Positions 48,261 through 57,287 of a stretch of 64,000 bases of DNA are shown here, piece after piece. This DNA is from Zoogloea sp. GTDB taxonomy: Bacteria > Pseudomonadota > Gammaproteobacteria > Burkholderiales > Rhodocyclaceae. Every line of letters starts with the position of its first letter. Within the stretch, counting starts at the first letter, position 1. Under the pieces are notes generated by a model. It had not been told where the DNA came from, searched no databases, and saw nothing but the letters and a program-made list of their open reading frames with translations. The DNA is taken from positions 1 to 64,000 of the forward strand of contig NZ_JAOAUU010000079.1 in the NCBI RefSeq assembly GCF_030157465.1. The letters are read 5' to 3'. The position numbers and the translations under genes are program-made.

Positions 48261-50017
48261 ATGGCCTCCCTGACAACGACGGGGGTAGCCGCCCCCTGGC
48301 GTGCCACCTGCAGCGGCTTGAGCGGCGCGTCCGGCGCAACGCCAAGGGTACGCAGCGCACCGCCGGTAACCTGGGCGAAGATCGGCGCGGCCACGTCGCC
48401 GCCGTAGTGCTTGCCGTTGGTGGGTTCGTCGATCATCACGGCCACGATCAGACGCGGATCGGAAATTGGTGCGATGCCGACGAAGGACGCCACATAGCGG
48501 TTGGCGTAGCGCCCGCCGACAAGCTTCATCGCGGTACCGGTCTTGCCGCCGACCCGGTAGCCAGGCACGTTGGCCTGCTGGGCGGTTCCGCCCGGCTGGA
48601 CGACCATTTCGAGCATCTGGCGCACCTCCCGCGAGGTTTGCGGCGAGAACACCCGCGTGCCGTGCACCGGAGGCGTATCCACGCGGGACAGCGACAAGGG
48701 CACGATGTCGCCGTCGCGGGCAAACACCTGATAGGCATTGGCCATCTGCATCAGGTTGACCGACATGCCGTGGCCGTAGGACATGGTGGCCTGCTCGATC
48801 GGACGCCAGCTCTTGGCCGGGCGCAGGCGACCGCCGACCTCACCGGGGAAGCCGAGCTTGAGCGTCGAGCCAAAGCCGAGGTCATCGAACATCTTCCACA
48901 TGACTTCCGGCGGAAAACCCAGGGCCATCTTGGCGGCGCCGATGTTGGAGGATTTCTGGATCACCTGGGCGACCGTCAGGGCACCGTGGGGGTGGGCGTC
49001 GGAAATCGTCGCCGAGCCGATCGTCATGCGCCCCGGCGCGCAGTTGATGATCGTGTTGGCCGTGACCTTGCCTTTTTCGAGCGCCAGTGCGGCGGTAAAG
49101 GGCTTCATCGTCGAGCCGGGCTCGTAGGTGTCGGTGAGCGCGCGGTTGCGCAGCTGCTCACCGGTGAGCTTGACCCGGTTGTTCGGGTTGTAGGTGGGCG
49201 CATTGGCCAGCGCGAGGATTTCTCCGGTCTTCGCGTCGATCACCACCACACCACCGGCCTTGGCCTTGTGGTCAGTCATGGCCTGCTTGAGCGCAGCGTG
49301 GGCGAGGTACTGGATCTTGTTGTCGATGGACAGGGCGACTTCCCTGCCATCCTGCGGCGGGCGGATCGACTGAACATCCTCTACGACGTTGCCGCGGCGG
49401 TCCTTCACCACCCGGCGCGACCCCGGCTTGCCTGCCAGAGCCGCCTCGAAGGCGAGTTCAATGCCTTCCTGGCCCTTGTCATCCACGCCGGTAAAACCCA
49501 GCACGTGCGCCATCACGTCGCCGCCCGGGTAAAAACGGCGGTACTCCCGCTGGTCGTGAATACCCGGCAGCTTGAGCGCGGCGATCCGCTCGGCAAGCTC
49601 GGGCGAAACCTGGCGCTTGAGGTAAACGAAATCCTTGTCGACGCCCAGCTTCTGGTTGAGATCCTGCACCGGCACCTCGAGCAGACCGGCGAGCTGGCGG
49701 GTCTGGGACGGATTCAGGCGGGCATCCTCGGGAATCGCCCAGATCGACTTGACCGGCGAAGACACGGCCAGCACGTCGCCCTGGCGATCCGTGATCTTGC
49801 CGCGGGTTGCCGGCATTTCAAGGACGCGAGCGTAGCGCGACTCGCCCTTGGCCTGCAGAAACTGATCGTTCACACCCTGCAGGTAGGCCGCACGGCCGAT
49901 CAGCGCGGCAGAGCCGCCAAGCAGGCACAGCAGCACGAAACGGGGCCGCCAGGCCGGCAGCTCCGAACGTAGCAGGGGATTGTGATTGAAGGTGACGCCC
50001 TTCTTGGCCTTCTTCAT
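48257..50017 (-). CDS. ftsI: Septal transpeptidase FtsI (PBP3)
   Basis: Monofunctional class B penicillin-binding protein cross-linking septal peptidoglycan. 586 aa; one N-terminal TM helix (about 27-47), dimerisation domain, and catalytic motifs STMK (nucleophile S302), SSN (356-358) and KTGT (492-495). ATG at 50017 overlaps ftsL (ATGA). Confidence 0.98.
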   Translation of the reverse strand: MKKAKKGVTFNHNPLLRSELPAWRPRFVLLCLLGGSAALIGRAAYLQGVNDQFLQAKGESRYARVLEMPATRGKITDRQGDVLAVSSPVKSIWAIPEDARLNPSQTRQLAGLLEVPVQDLNQKLGVDKDFVYLKRQVSPELAERIAALKLPGIHDQREYRRFYPGGDVMAHVLGFTGVDDKGQEGIELAFEAALAGKPGSRRVVKDRRGNVVEDVQSIRPPQDGREVALSIDNKIQYLAHAALKQAMTDHKAKAGGVVVIDAKTGEILALANAPTYNPNNRVKLTGEQLRNRALTDTYEPGSTMKPFTAALALEKGKVTANTIINCAPGRMTIGSATISDAHPHGALTVAQVIQKSSNIGAAKMALGFPPEVMWKMFDDLGFGSTLKLGFPGEVGGRLRPAKSWRPIEQATMSYGHGMSVNLMQMANAYQVFARDGDIVPLSLSRVDTPPVHGTRVFSPQTSREVRQMLEMVVQPGGTAQQANVPGYRVGGKTGTAMKLVGGRYANRYVASFVGIAPISDPRLIVAVMIDEPTNGKHYGGDVAAPIFAQVTGGALRTLGVAPDAPLKPLQVARQGAATPVVVREAM

Positions 50018-50280
50018 GGCCGCTCCTCAATGGCGATGACCTGCCCCGGCAGAGGTGGGCGCATCGCGAGTTTTTCGCGAGCGAGTTTTTCGATGCGGGC
50101 GTGGGCTGCCCAGGTGCTCTGCTCCAGCTGCAGCTGGCCCCACTCGATTTCCAGTTGCAGCGAACGCTGCTGCTCCCGTTCGACAGCCGCATAAAGCTTG
50201 CGGGCCTGGTGCTGGGAAGCCACCACGCCCAGACTGCTCGCCACGACGAGCATCACGAGGAATCCGGTCAGGCGCGCCAT
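50014..50280 (-). CDS. ftsL: Cell division protein FtsL
   Basis: 88-aa bitopic protein: TM helix (about 3-22), then a periplasmic coiled coil (about 25-75) ending in REKLAMRPPLPGQVI, the usual FtsL tail. It forms the FtsQLB subcomplex. The ATG at 50280 gives the family's compact N-terminus; the frame extends to 50352 without support. Position between rsmH and ftsI confirms identity. Confidence 0.93.
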   Translation of the reverse strand: MARLTGFLVMLVVASSLGVVASQHQARKLYAAVEREQQRSLQLEIEWGQLQLEQSTWAAHARIEKLAREKLAMRPPLPGQVIAIEERP

Positions 50281-50367
50281 ATAAAGGCCTCCTGCCCGGC
50301 GGCCCCAAAGGGAGCCCCGGCCCTCGCGGTGATCAGCGAACGAAAGAAACAAGGGATTTGCTGCATG

Positions 50368-51297
50368 TCAGGTATCCAGCCGCTCGGCAACGCGCATCAC
50401 CGCACTTCGCGAACGCGGATTGGCCGACACCTCCTCGTCCGACGGCCGCACCGCCTTGCCCACCAGGGCAAGCTTCGGCTTCGGCATGTCGGCCGCACGC
50501 ACCGGCAGGCGAGCCGGAAGCTGCGGCGGTCGCGATGCGTCGCGCATGAAGCGCTTCACAATGCGATCCTCGAGGGAGTGAAAGCTGATCACCACCAGAC
50601 GGCCTCCAGCCGCCAGCGCCGCCACAACCTGCGGCAGGACTAGCGACAGTTCCTCAAGCTCTTGATTGACGAAAATCCGTAGAGCCTGGAAGGTGCGCGT
50701 CGCAGGGTGCTGACCCGGCTCGCGTGTCCAGACCGTTTTTTCCACGAGCGCGGCAAGCTGTCCAGTGGTTGCAACAAGCCCCCCTGTCCGAGCAGCAACA
50801 AGCGCCTTTGCAATCTCATAAGCAAACCGTTCTTCACCGTATTCCCTCAGCACCCGTGTTATGTCGGCGACTGGCGCATCTGCCAGCCACTCCGCCGCGG
50901 TCATCCCGCGGGTTGTATCCATTCGCATGTCGAGCGGCGCATCGAAACGGAAGCTCATGCCCCGCTCCGCCTCGTCCAGCTGGGGAGATGAAACCCCCAG
51001 ATCCAGCAGAACGCCGTCCACGTGTTCAATTCCCCGCTCGGCGAGCGCCTCGGCAAAATCCGAGAACGGCGCATGCACCAGCTCGAAGCGGGGATCCTTC
51101 AGCGCCTCACCGGCGGCCACCGCCACCGGATCGCGATCAAAAGCGATCAATTTTCCGTTGGGCCCCAACCGGGCCAGTACGGCGCGACTATGTCCTCCGC
51201 GGCCGAAAGTTCCGTCCACGTAGACACCGTCAGGCTTGATAGCCAGCGCCTCGACTGCCTCTTTCAGCAGTACCGTGATGTGCGGTGCGGCGCTCAC
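50368..51297 (-). CDS. rsmH: 16S rRNA (cytosine-1402-N4) methyltransferase
   Basis: 309 aa (formerly MraW). [13 protein letters not shown], the SAM-binding [22 protein letters not shown] and [20 protein letters not shown] motifs are intact; [16 protein letters not shown] near the C-terminus. GTG at 51297 overlaps the mraZ stop (GTGA). 87 bp separate it from ftsL. Confidence 0.97.
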   Translation of the reverse strand: MSAAPHITVLLKEAVEALAIKPDGVYVDGTFGRGGHSRAVLARLGPNGKLIAFDRDPVAVAAGEALKDPRFELVHAPFSDFAEALAERGIEHVDGVLLDLGVSSPQLDEAERGMSFRFDAPLDMRMDTTRGMTAAEWLADAPVADITRVLREYGEERFAYEIAKALVAARTGGLVATTGQLAALVEKTVWTREPGQHPATRTFQALRIFVNQELEELSLVLPQVVAALAAGGRLVVISFHSLEDRIVKRFMRDASRPPQLPARLPVRAADMPKPKLALVGKAVRPSDEEVSANPRSRSAVMRVAERLDT

Positions 51298-51740
51298 AGC
51301 GGCAAGGTTTCCCAGCCAGCAGGCATGAGGTCGGCACCCAAGGCGAAGATCGCCTCCTGCTGCTGCTTCCAGCCCTCGTCAGACCAGAGTTCGAAATGGT
51401 CGCCCTGCCCCACTAGATGCACCTGCTTTTCAAGTTTCGCGAAGTCGCGCAATTCCGGTGCAATCAGCACACGCCCGGCCGAATCCATCTCCTCGTCACG
51501 GGCATAGCCGACGAGAAGACGCTTGAGCAGGGCGGAACGTTGTTCGAGGCTCGACCCGGCAAGCACCTTGTTGCGGATCGGCTCCCAGGCGGGAGCGGTA
51601 TAGATCAGAAGGCAGCGGTGAGGATGGGCCGTGAGGATCAACTGATTTCCGGCGAGTCTGGCGAGCGCGTCCCGATGCCGCGCTGGTATCGCCAGGCGAC
51701 CCTTCGCATCGAGACTGAGCGCTGCAGCGCCTTGAAACAT
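51294..51740 (-). CDS. mraZ: Transcriptional regulator MraZ
   Basis: 148-aa protein with two AbrB-like SpoVT domains (about 5-60 and 77-130), including [20 protein letters not shown] and [16 protein letters not shown]. MraZ forms a ring and binds repeats upstream of its own gene to repress the dcw operon. Ribosome binding site GGGGGAG lies before the ATG, and matching repeats occur at 51778-51814. Confidence 0.97.
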   Translation of the reverse strand: MFQGAAALSLDAKGRLAIPARHRDALARLAGNQLILTAHPHRCLLIYTAPAWEPIRNKVLAGSSLEQRSALLKRLLVGYARDEEMDSAGRVLIAPELRDFAKLEKQVHLVGQGDHFELWSDEGWKQQQEAIFALGADLMPAGWETLPL

Positions 51741-51777
51741 GACTCCCCCACTTCTTCACCCGAACGAACCGGAAAAA

Positions 51778-51814
51778 CTCACTTTTTCCCACTTCCATCC
51801 ACTTAATCCCACTT
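51778..51814 (-). promoter_or_regulatory. MraZ box: four 10-bp-spaced direct repeats
   Basis: On the minus strand AAGTGGG, AAGTGGA, AAGTGGG and AAGTGAG occur with exact 10-bp periodicity (plus-strand starts 51808, 51798, 51788, 51778). Known MraZ operators in E. coli and Mycoplasma are TGGG-type repeats separated by about five bases, so this is the expected autoregulatory site, with a fourth, degenerate unit. The first repeat overlaps the -10 box. Confidence 0.88.
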
Positions 51815-51839
51815 TAGAGTAAAAGGCATGCAGGGTCAA
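51811..51839 (-). promoter_or_regulatory. Candidate promoter of mraZ / the dcw operon
   Basis: On the minus strand -35 TTGACC (51834-51839), 17-bp spacer, -10 TAAAGT (51811-51816; four of six). Its -10 overlaps the first MraZ repeat, so MraZ binding would occlude RNA polymerase. The leader to the mraZ ATG is about 65 nt. Confidence 0.65.
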
Positions 51840-52092
51840 GCCGACCAAAAGACAAATCTCTTTTGGACACAAGCACTTAGGAACGGGAGGCGGCAAATGG
51901 GAAATCCGCTTACAAATCAATGCCGATACAAAGCATTGCAAAAGTAGCGGCTGAATTGCGGAACGCCGGAAACGGCCTCGGAGGGAGACAACGTGCCGCA
52001 AGGCGGAAAAGTGCAAACAACTGTAATGCCGCAGGCGTGCGGCAAAGATGTAACTACACGTTGCAGAGAAAGGTGTAGCAAAAGGCGAAAAT
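51840..52092. other. Intergenic region between the dcw promoter and rnpB
   Basis: 253 bp with no convincing gene; open frames here carry no recognisable features. Two hairpins follow the rnpB 3' end on the minus strand: CTACAC/GTGTAG (52054-52078) and TGCCGCA/TGCGGCA with a 4-base loop (52027-52044). The second could terminate rnpB, but it lacks a clear T run. Confidence 0.5.
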
Positions 52093-52480
52093 GGGAAGTT
52101 CGCCGATAAGCCGGGTTTTGTCGAGCGAGCCGATCTTGCGATCAACCCGCCGGGCAATCATTCCTCTGGTCGGCGCGTTACCACGCCGCTCAAGCAGCCT
52201 ACCCGGGGACTCCGCGAGCAGCGTCAACGTCCCCCTATTTGGCCTTGCCCCGGATGGGGTTTGCCGTGCCGTCCGTGTCACCACGTCCGCGGTGGGCTCT
52301 TACCCCGCCGTTTCACCCTTGCCTGATCTCCGAAGAGCCATCGGCGGTTTGCTTTCTGTTGCACTTTCCGTCGCTTTGACCCGAAGGCTATGGCGCCCGG
52401 CCGTTAGCCGGCATCCTGCTCTATGGGGCCCGGACTTTCCTCGATGCGCGAACGCACCGCGATTGCCTGGCGAACTTCCC
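52093..52480 (-). ncRNA. rnpB: RNase P RNA (bacterial type A)
   Basis: Catalytic RNA of RNase P, which matures tRNA 5' ends. On the minus strand the 5' end GGGAAGTTCGCC pairs with the 3' end GGCGAACTTCCC (P1). The universally conserved GAGGAAAGTCCGGGC near the 5' end, ACAGAAA in the middle and CCCGGCTTATCGGC near the 3' end are all present. Length 388 nt fits type A. Confidence 0.96.
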
Positions 52481-52487
52481 GGCGCGG

Positions 52488-52493
52488 AGTATA
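52488..52493 (-). promoter_or_regulatory. -10 box of rnpB
   Basis: TATACT on the minus strand, followed by the GC-rich discriminator CCGCGCC and the rnpB 5' end seven bases downstream. No good -35 is visible at 16-18 bp spacing. Confidence 0.65.
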
Positions 52494-52520
52494 GCCGCTT
52501 CGCGGCCCGGACGCCCACGC

Positions 52521-52949
52521 TCAATCCGGATCACGCAGTCCCGCAGCATTGTCCAGCACTTCCCCGATGACGCAGTCCAGGCGGGGCTGAAAGGCCGGAT
52601 CATCGGAATCCCCCCAGATGGTTACGGTTTTTCCGACTGCCACACCCATATCGAGCGGACCACAGCCCTCCTCGCCAGCCAGCCCCGGGAGGCGGGCTGC
52701 CACCTTGCGCCCGAGCTTTCCGCCGTCGGAAAACACGACAACCACGTCGTCGGTCCCGGGATCCACGCCCAGACTGGCCACGCCCATCGCCCTCAAGGCC
52801 GGCCCGTGGAGCACCTCGATCCTCTCGGCGATGGCCGGATCACTGCCCCCGCGCACATCGACGGGCCGCTCGATCTGAAAATAGAGCACGCCTCCGACCG
52901 CCAGCAGGATCAGAAAACACAGGGCAATCGCCAGCTTGCGAACATCCAT
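52521..52949 (-). CDS. Hypothetical protein with one N-terminal membrane anchor
   Basis: 142 aa: TM helix or uncleaved signal (about 6-25), then a soluble domain of about 115 residues with two Cys (in EEGCGPLDMG and LDCVIGEVL) that could form a disulfide. Likely periplasmic. Not recognised. It ends 27 bp before the rnpB -10 box, on the same strand. Confidence 0.65.
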   Translation of the reverse strand: MDVRKLAIALCFLILLAVGGVLYFQIERPVDVRGGSDPAIAERIEVLHGPALRAMGVASLGVDPGTDDVVVVFSDGGKLGRKVAARLPGLAGEEGCGPLDMGVAVGKTVTIWGDSDDPAFQPRLDCVIGEVLDNAAGLRDPD

Positions 52950-53160
52950 GACAATCCAGAAAGCCTGAAAGTCTTATTGTTTACCGATTGCCGGTTCGTT
53001 TCACCCAGAAAACCGCCTGCGCAAGGGCAAACCAGACATGTAAGCGAAGTTTTCAGACAGCCCTTCCGGTTGCATCCGCTTACGTGTGCAGGTGCGCCCC
53101 CCTTACCCTGCAGCCCCCGCGGTGCTGCAATGACAATCTCACCGACAGGAGTTCGCAGCG

Positions 53161-53715
53161 ATGAAAGCCCGACTCACCCGGCACGCCCTCCTCGCCGCCC
53201 TGGTCATGGCTGGCGCCCTCGCGCCCCTGCCCGCCAGCGCCGACCGGGGCCTGCACATGCGCGGCGCCTTTCCGGCACCAGGCGGCAGGATTTACGCCCC
53301 ATTCCCCCGCATGCGGGCGCACGGCCATTACAACAGCCACTGGAACGGGTGGTGGTTCGTTGGCGCGCCCTTGCTGCTCTACCCTCCGACGATCTACACC
53401 TACCCGCAGACGGTCGTTCAGCCGGAACCGATCGTGATGCCCGATCTGCCGCCCGTTCCGCAAAGCTGGTACTACTGCGACAGCACCCAGTCCTACTACC
53501 CCTACGCGCAAAACTGCGCAGAAGGCTGGCGCACGGTTCCCGCTACCCCACCCGGCGGCACGCAGGCCGCCCCGACGGGCGGACAGAACTGGTATTACTG
53601 CGACAGCGCCCGGGGCTACTACCCCTACGTTCAGCGCTGTCCGGAAAACTGGCGCCCCGTTGCGCCGACACCGCCCTCCGCCGCACAGGCACCTGAAGGA
53701 GTTCGCCAGCCATGA
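53161..53715 (+). CDS. Exported protein with two WYYC repeats
   Basis: 184 aa. Signal peptide (about 1-27, ends SADRG). A His/Trp/Gly-rich section (HYNSHWNGWW) follows. Then two copies of a cysteine-containing repeat, SWYYCDSTQSYYPYAQNC (about 101-118) and NWYYCDSARGYYPYVQRC (about 142-159), each followed by W and a Pro-rich linker. The paired cysteines suggest disulfide-bonded periplasmic or surface modules. AGGAG precedes the ATG. It overlaps the next gene by four bases. Function unknown. Confidence 0.8.
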   Translation: MKARLTRHALLAALVMAGALAPLPASADRGLHMRGAFPAPGGRIYAPFPRMRAHGHYNSHWNGWWFVGAPLLLYPPTIYTYPQTVVQPEPIVMPDLPPVPQSWYYCDSTQSYYPYAQNCAEGWRTVPATPPGGTQAAPTGGQNWYYCDSARGYYPYVQRCPENWRPVAPTPPSAAQAPEGVRQP

Positions 53716-54233
53716 AAACGCCCTTCAAGCTCCCCGCCAGGCTCCTGACCAAGGCCTGCCTCCTGATCATTCCGCTGGCCCTCATCACTGGCTGCGCCAG
53801 CCTGCCGACCGGCCCGCGGGTCGCAGTGATGCCGGCACCGGGCAAGCCCCTCGATCTGTTCACGATGGAAGACCGCCAATGCCGCAACTACGCCGATCAA
53901 TCCATCGGCATCGCGCCGCGGGAGGTGGCCAACCAGAACATGGTCGGCAGCGCGGCGGTCGGCACGGCCATCGGTGCGGCGGCCGGAGCTCTCGCGGGCG
54001 GCAACCAGGGTGCGGCCACCGGCGCCGCCATCGGCATGGTTGCCGGCACGGCGAGCGGCAGCTCACAGGCGGGCTACGCGGGGGCAGACGCCCAGCGCCG
54101 CTACGACATCGCCTACCAGCAGTGCATGTACGCCAAGGGCAACCAGCTGCCCGGCTATGGCTACCGCCAGCCGGCAGCGGCCCCAAGCGGCGGCACACCC
54201 CATTACTACCCGCCCCCGCCGCCCCAGCGCTGA
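53712..54233 (+). CDS. Glycine-zipper lipoprotein
   Basis: 173 aa. The signal sequence ends in lipobox ITGC (Cys about 28). A central alternating Gly/Ala segment (about 78-120: GTAIGAAAGALAGG, GAAIGMVAG) is a glycine-zipper like those in outer-membrane lipoproteins. A conserved C...YQQCMYAKG follows, and the C-terminus is Tyr/Pro-rich. ATGA overlap with the WYYC-repeat gene indicates co-translation, so the two may act together at the envelope. Confidence 0.82.
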   Translation: MKTPFKLPARLLTKACLLIIPLALITGCASLPTGPRVAVMPAPGKPLDLFTMEDRQCRNYADQSIGIAPREVANQNMVGSAAVGTAIGAAAGALAGGNQGAATGAAIGMVAGTASGSSQAGYAGADAQRRYDIAYQQCMYAKGNQLPGYGYRQPAAAPSGGTPHYYPPPPPQR

Positions 54234-54300
54234 AACCGAGCCCCGCCACGAGTGACTTCCCCTGCGCCGTCCGGCACAATCCCGGCGCAGGAGATCCCCC

Positions 54301-55464
54301 ATGAAATTCGATGTACTCATCGTTGGCGCCGGGCTTGCCGGTGCCGCCCTCGCCGCCGCACTGCGCGGCAGCACTCTAAAGATCGGCATCATCGAAGCCC
54401 GCCCCCCGTCCCGCCCGGCGGGGTGGGATCCGCGCATCTACGCCATCAGCCCGGCCAACGTCGAATTCCTGTCCGCCATCGGCATCTGGCAGCATCTCGA
54501 CACCGCCCGCATGGCGCCGGTCTACGACATGGAAATCCATGGAGATGCCGGCGGAAGGCTGGATTTCTCGGCCTACGACAGCGGCCTGCGCGAACTGGCC
54601 TGGATCGTCGAATCCAGCCTGATGCAGCAGGAGCTCTGGGAAACCATCAAGCGCCAGCACAACGTCACCCTGATCTGCCCGGCCTCGCCCGCAGCCCTTG
54701 CCATTGACGACAGCGCGGCCCACCTCACGCTGAGCGACGGCCGGCGCATCGAGGCGCGGCTCATCGTTGCTGCCGACGGTCGCGATTCGTGGGTACGCCA
54801 GGCTGCCGGCATCGGCGCACGCAACACGCCTTACGGCGAAAAAGGCGTGGTCGCCAACTTCCGCTGCGAAAAGCCCCACCGCGACACCGCCTTCCAGTGG
54901 TTCCGCAAAGACGGCGTGCTCGCCTACCTGCCGCTGCCCGAGCAGCACATGTCGATGGTCTGGTCGGCGCCGGATGCGCTGGCCGACGAACTCGTCGCCC
55001 TGTCGCCCGAGGCCCTCTGCGCCAAGGTTGCCGAAGCCGGCGAACAGCGCCTCGGAGCCCTCACGCCGGTCACCCCGGCAGCCGCCTTCCCGCTGCGCCT
55101 GATGCGCGTCGACAGCGCCGTACAGCCGCGTCTCGCCCTCATCGGCGACGCCGCCCACGCCATTCATCCGCTCTCCGGCCACGGCATCAACCTCGGCTAC
55201 CAGGACGCCCGCGCCCTCGCCGGGCAGCTAGCTGCGCTGCCTGCCTGGCGCGATCCGGGCGAACTGCCGGTGCTGCGCGCCTACGCCCGCGCCCGCGCCG
55301 AGGAAACCGCCCTGCTCCAATACACCACCCACGGCCTCAACCGCCTGTTCAAGCCCGCCGATCCGCTATTGTCGGGCCTGCGCAACCTTGGCTTGAACCT
55401 CACCAATCGCCTGCCGGTCCTACGTAACGCGCTGGTCCGCTACGCGATCGCCGGCCGCTTCTGA
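54301..55464 (+). CDS. UbiH/UbiF/COQ6-family FAD-dependent monooxygenase
   Basis: 387 aa flavoprotein, probably a ubiquinone-ring hydroxylase. FAD motif VGAGLAGAALAAAL (about 8-21), VAADGRDSWVR (about 159-169) and the second FAD motif GDAAHAIHPLSGHGINLG (about 281-298). UbiH proteins usually read AGQG where this has SGHG. The position hydroxylated cannot be told from the sequence. AGGAG precedes the ATG; dsbC follows 40 bp later on the same strand. Confidence 0.87.
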   Translation: MKFDVLIVGAGLAGAALAAALRGSTLKIGIIEARPPSRPAGWDPRIYAISPANVEFLSAIGIWQHLDTARMAPVYDMEIHGDAGGRLDFSAYDSGLRELAWIVESSLMQQELWETIKRQHNVTLICPASPAALAIDDSAAHLTLSDGRRIEARLIVAADGRDSWVRQAAGIGARNTPYGEKGVVANFRCEKPHRDTAFQWFRKDGVLAYLPLPEQHMSMVWSAPDALADELVALSPEALCAKVAEAGEQRLGALTPVTPAAAFPLRLMRVDSAVQPRLALIGDAAHAIHPLSGHGINLGYQDARALAGQLAALPAWRDPGELPVLRAYARARAEETALLQYTTHGLNRLFKPADPLLSGLRNLGLNLTNRLPVLRNALVRYAIAGRF

Positions 55465-55504
55465 ACCCCGTTTTTTGAAATCCGCCACACCCTGGAGATC
55501 CCGG

Positions 55505-56233
55505 ATGAAATTCCCCTTCGTACGCTCGCTGCTCGCCACCCTTTTTCTCGCAGCCGGCGTCGCCCACGCGGCCGATGAAGCCTCGGTCAAGAAAAACCTC
55601 GAAGGCTTCCTCAACGCTCCGGCCGTCGAAAGCGTCAAGAAAACCCCCTACGGCGGGCTTTACGAAGTGGTGCTCAAGTCGGGCGAACTGCTCTACACCG
55701 ACGGCACCGTCAGCTTCATCATCGACGGCAGCCTGATTGATGCCAAAACGCGCAAGAACGTCACCCAGGCGCGCATGGCCCAGCTGATGAAGATCGACTT
55801 TGCCACCCTGCCCCTCGACCAGGCCATCAAGCAGGTGCGCGGCAACGGCAAGCGCGTCATTGCCAGCTTCGAAGATCCCAACTGCGGCTACTGCAAGCGC
55901 CTCGCCAAGGATCTGCAGGGCCTGAAGGACGCCACCATCTACACCTTCCTCTACCCTATCCTCAGCCCAGATTCGACCGAAAAATCGAAGAACATCTGGT
56001 GCGCCAAGGATAAGGCCGCGGCCTGGAACGACTGGATGACCGCCGGCAAGGTGCCGCCGGCCGCCGCGGCCGGCTGCGACACCAGCGCCGTCGACAAGAA
56101 CGTCGCCCTCGGCCAGAAGATGAAGGTCAGCGGCACGCCGACCATCTTTACCGCCGACGGCAACCGCCTGCCGGGCGCCGTGCCACTTGCCCAACTCGAC
56201 CAGGCCATGAACCAGGCCGCCGCCGGCAAATAG
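55505..56233 (+). CDS. dsbC: Thiol:disulfide interchange protein DsbC
   Basis: Periplasmic disulfide isomerase. 242 aa: signal peptide (about 1-22, AHA-A), N-terminal dimerisation domain (about 25-85), then a thioredoxin domain with active site CGYC in SFEDPNCGYCKRL and cis-Pro SGTPTIF. The second DsbC cysteine pair (IWCAKD ... AGCDTS) is also present. ATG at 55505 follows GGAGATC; the 10-residue longer start is less likely. Confidence 0.93.
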   Translation: MKFPFVRSLLATLFLAAGVAHAADEASVKKNLEGFLNAPAVESVKKTPYGGLYEVVLKSGELLYTDGTVSFIIDGSLIDAKTRKNVTQARMAQLMKIDFATLPLDQAIKQVRGNGKRVIASFEDPNCGYCKRLAKDLQGLKDATIYTFLYPILSPDSTEKSKNIWCAKDKAAAWNDWMTAGKVPPAAAAGCDTSAVDKNVALGQKMKVSGTPTIFTADGNRLPGAVPLAQLDQAMNQAAAGK

Positions 56234-56255
56234 GCAAGAACCGACCGCCCCTGCA

Positions 56256-56287
56256 AAAATGCCCGCTTGATGCGGGCATTTTATTTT
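56256..56287. terminator. Bidirectional terminator between dsbC and the EAL gene
   Basis: AAAATGCCCGC pairs perfectly with GCGGGCATTTT around TTGAT, with A and T runs on the two sides. It serves both converging genes. Confidence 0.92.
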
Positions 56288-56303
56288 CAACGCAGGCCGG
56301 GCT

Positions 56304-57167
56304 TCAGGCCGCCTCGCGCGGACGTCGCGGCCGGATCACCGGCAGGCAGTTCAGGGCCGGGCGGCCGACCAGATTGCCCTGCAACCAGTCAGCCCCGGCA
56401 TCCCGGGCCACCTGAAGTTGCAGCGGATTCTCGATGCACTGGCTGACCACCGTCAGGCCGAGGCCGTGAAGTTCCTCGCTCATGTCCGTCATCACGCGCT
56501 TGGCCAGGCTGAGGTGACCGGCGTGACCGATCAGGCTGCGGTCGAGCTTGACGATATCCGGCGCCAGCGTCTCGAGGCGTTCGAGGTCGGACGAATGGCG
56601 GCCGAAGTTGTCGATAGCCACGCGGTAGCCCCGCTCCCGGTACTCCGCAATCGCCCCTGCCAGCCTCGGCAGGCTCTCGAAACCGTCGTCGGTCAGCTCC
56701 AGCACGATGCGCTCCGGCGTCAACCCGCAGCGCGACAGCACCGTCTCGAAGACGTGGCCGTGATGATCGCGCACCGCACGGATCAACTGCGGATGAACGT
56801 TGAGGGACAGCCATCCACCCTGCTGCTCCCGCTCCAGCAGAAAATTGAGCGCGTGCAGCGTGCGCGCCACCCGGTCGAGATGAACCAGCTCCTCATCGTC
56901 GCGCGCGTCGAGAAAAACCGCTTGGGCCGGCAAGCCCAGCCCCTCGCCCTCCAGCACCTGCAAGTACGCCTCGTGGCCCAGCACCCGCCCGCTCTGCTCC
57001 ACCACGGGCTGGAACAGCGTACCCAGCATGCGTCCGCGAAAACGCGCCTGCACCCGCCCGTCGACAATCCCGAATTCGTCCTCGCCAGTCGCTCCGCGGG
57101 CAAGGCGATTGCGCTTGTTGAAGTAATGGACGAGTTCGGTAAGGGGCACAATGGTCTCCATGGTCAT
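56304..57167 (-). CDS. Degenerate EAL-domain protein, probably without phosphodiesterase activity
   Basis: 287 aa, essentially one EAL domain (about 45-280) after a short N-terminus. EAL reads EAY (E66 kept); N123 in SLNVHP, E157 in LELTD, K207 and Q263 are kept. The DDFG motif reads DNFG (D187N) and the AEGVE motif reads SQCIE (E243Q). These changes hit metal or catalytic positions, so it more likely binds c-di-GMP or a protein partner than cleaves it. Convergent with dsbC. Start ATG at 57167; 57161 is equally possible. Confidence 0.88.
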   Translation of the reverse strand: MTMETIVPLTELVHYFNKRNRLARGATGEDEFGIVDGRVQARFRGRMLGTLFQPVVEQSGRVLGHEAYLQVLEGEGLGLPAQAVFLDARDDEELVHLDRVARTLHALNFLLEREQQGGWLSLNVHPQLIRAVRDHHGHVFETVLSRCGLTPERIVLELTDDGFESLPRLAGAIAEYRERGYRVAIDNFGRHSSDLERLETLAPDIVKLDRSLIGHAGHLSLAKRVMTDMSEELHGLGLTVVSQCIENPLQLQVARDAGADWLQGNLVGRPALNCLPVIRPRRPREAA

Positions 57168-57287
57168 GCGGGGCTGCCGACGTCAAATACGATGACGCGA
57201 GCTTCGCACGCTAGCGCGAGGCCCCGTGCAGGCAAACCATGAATTTACGCAAAACTTATTACAAAACTACGATTGGATGCCTTCAGG

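Noticed and set aside
51756-52157. 133-aa minus-strand frame between mraZ and rnpB
   Set aside because: Runs through the MraZ repeats, dcw promoter and the rnpB 3' end; no features.
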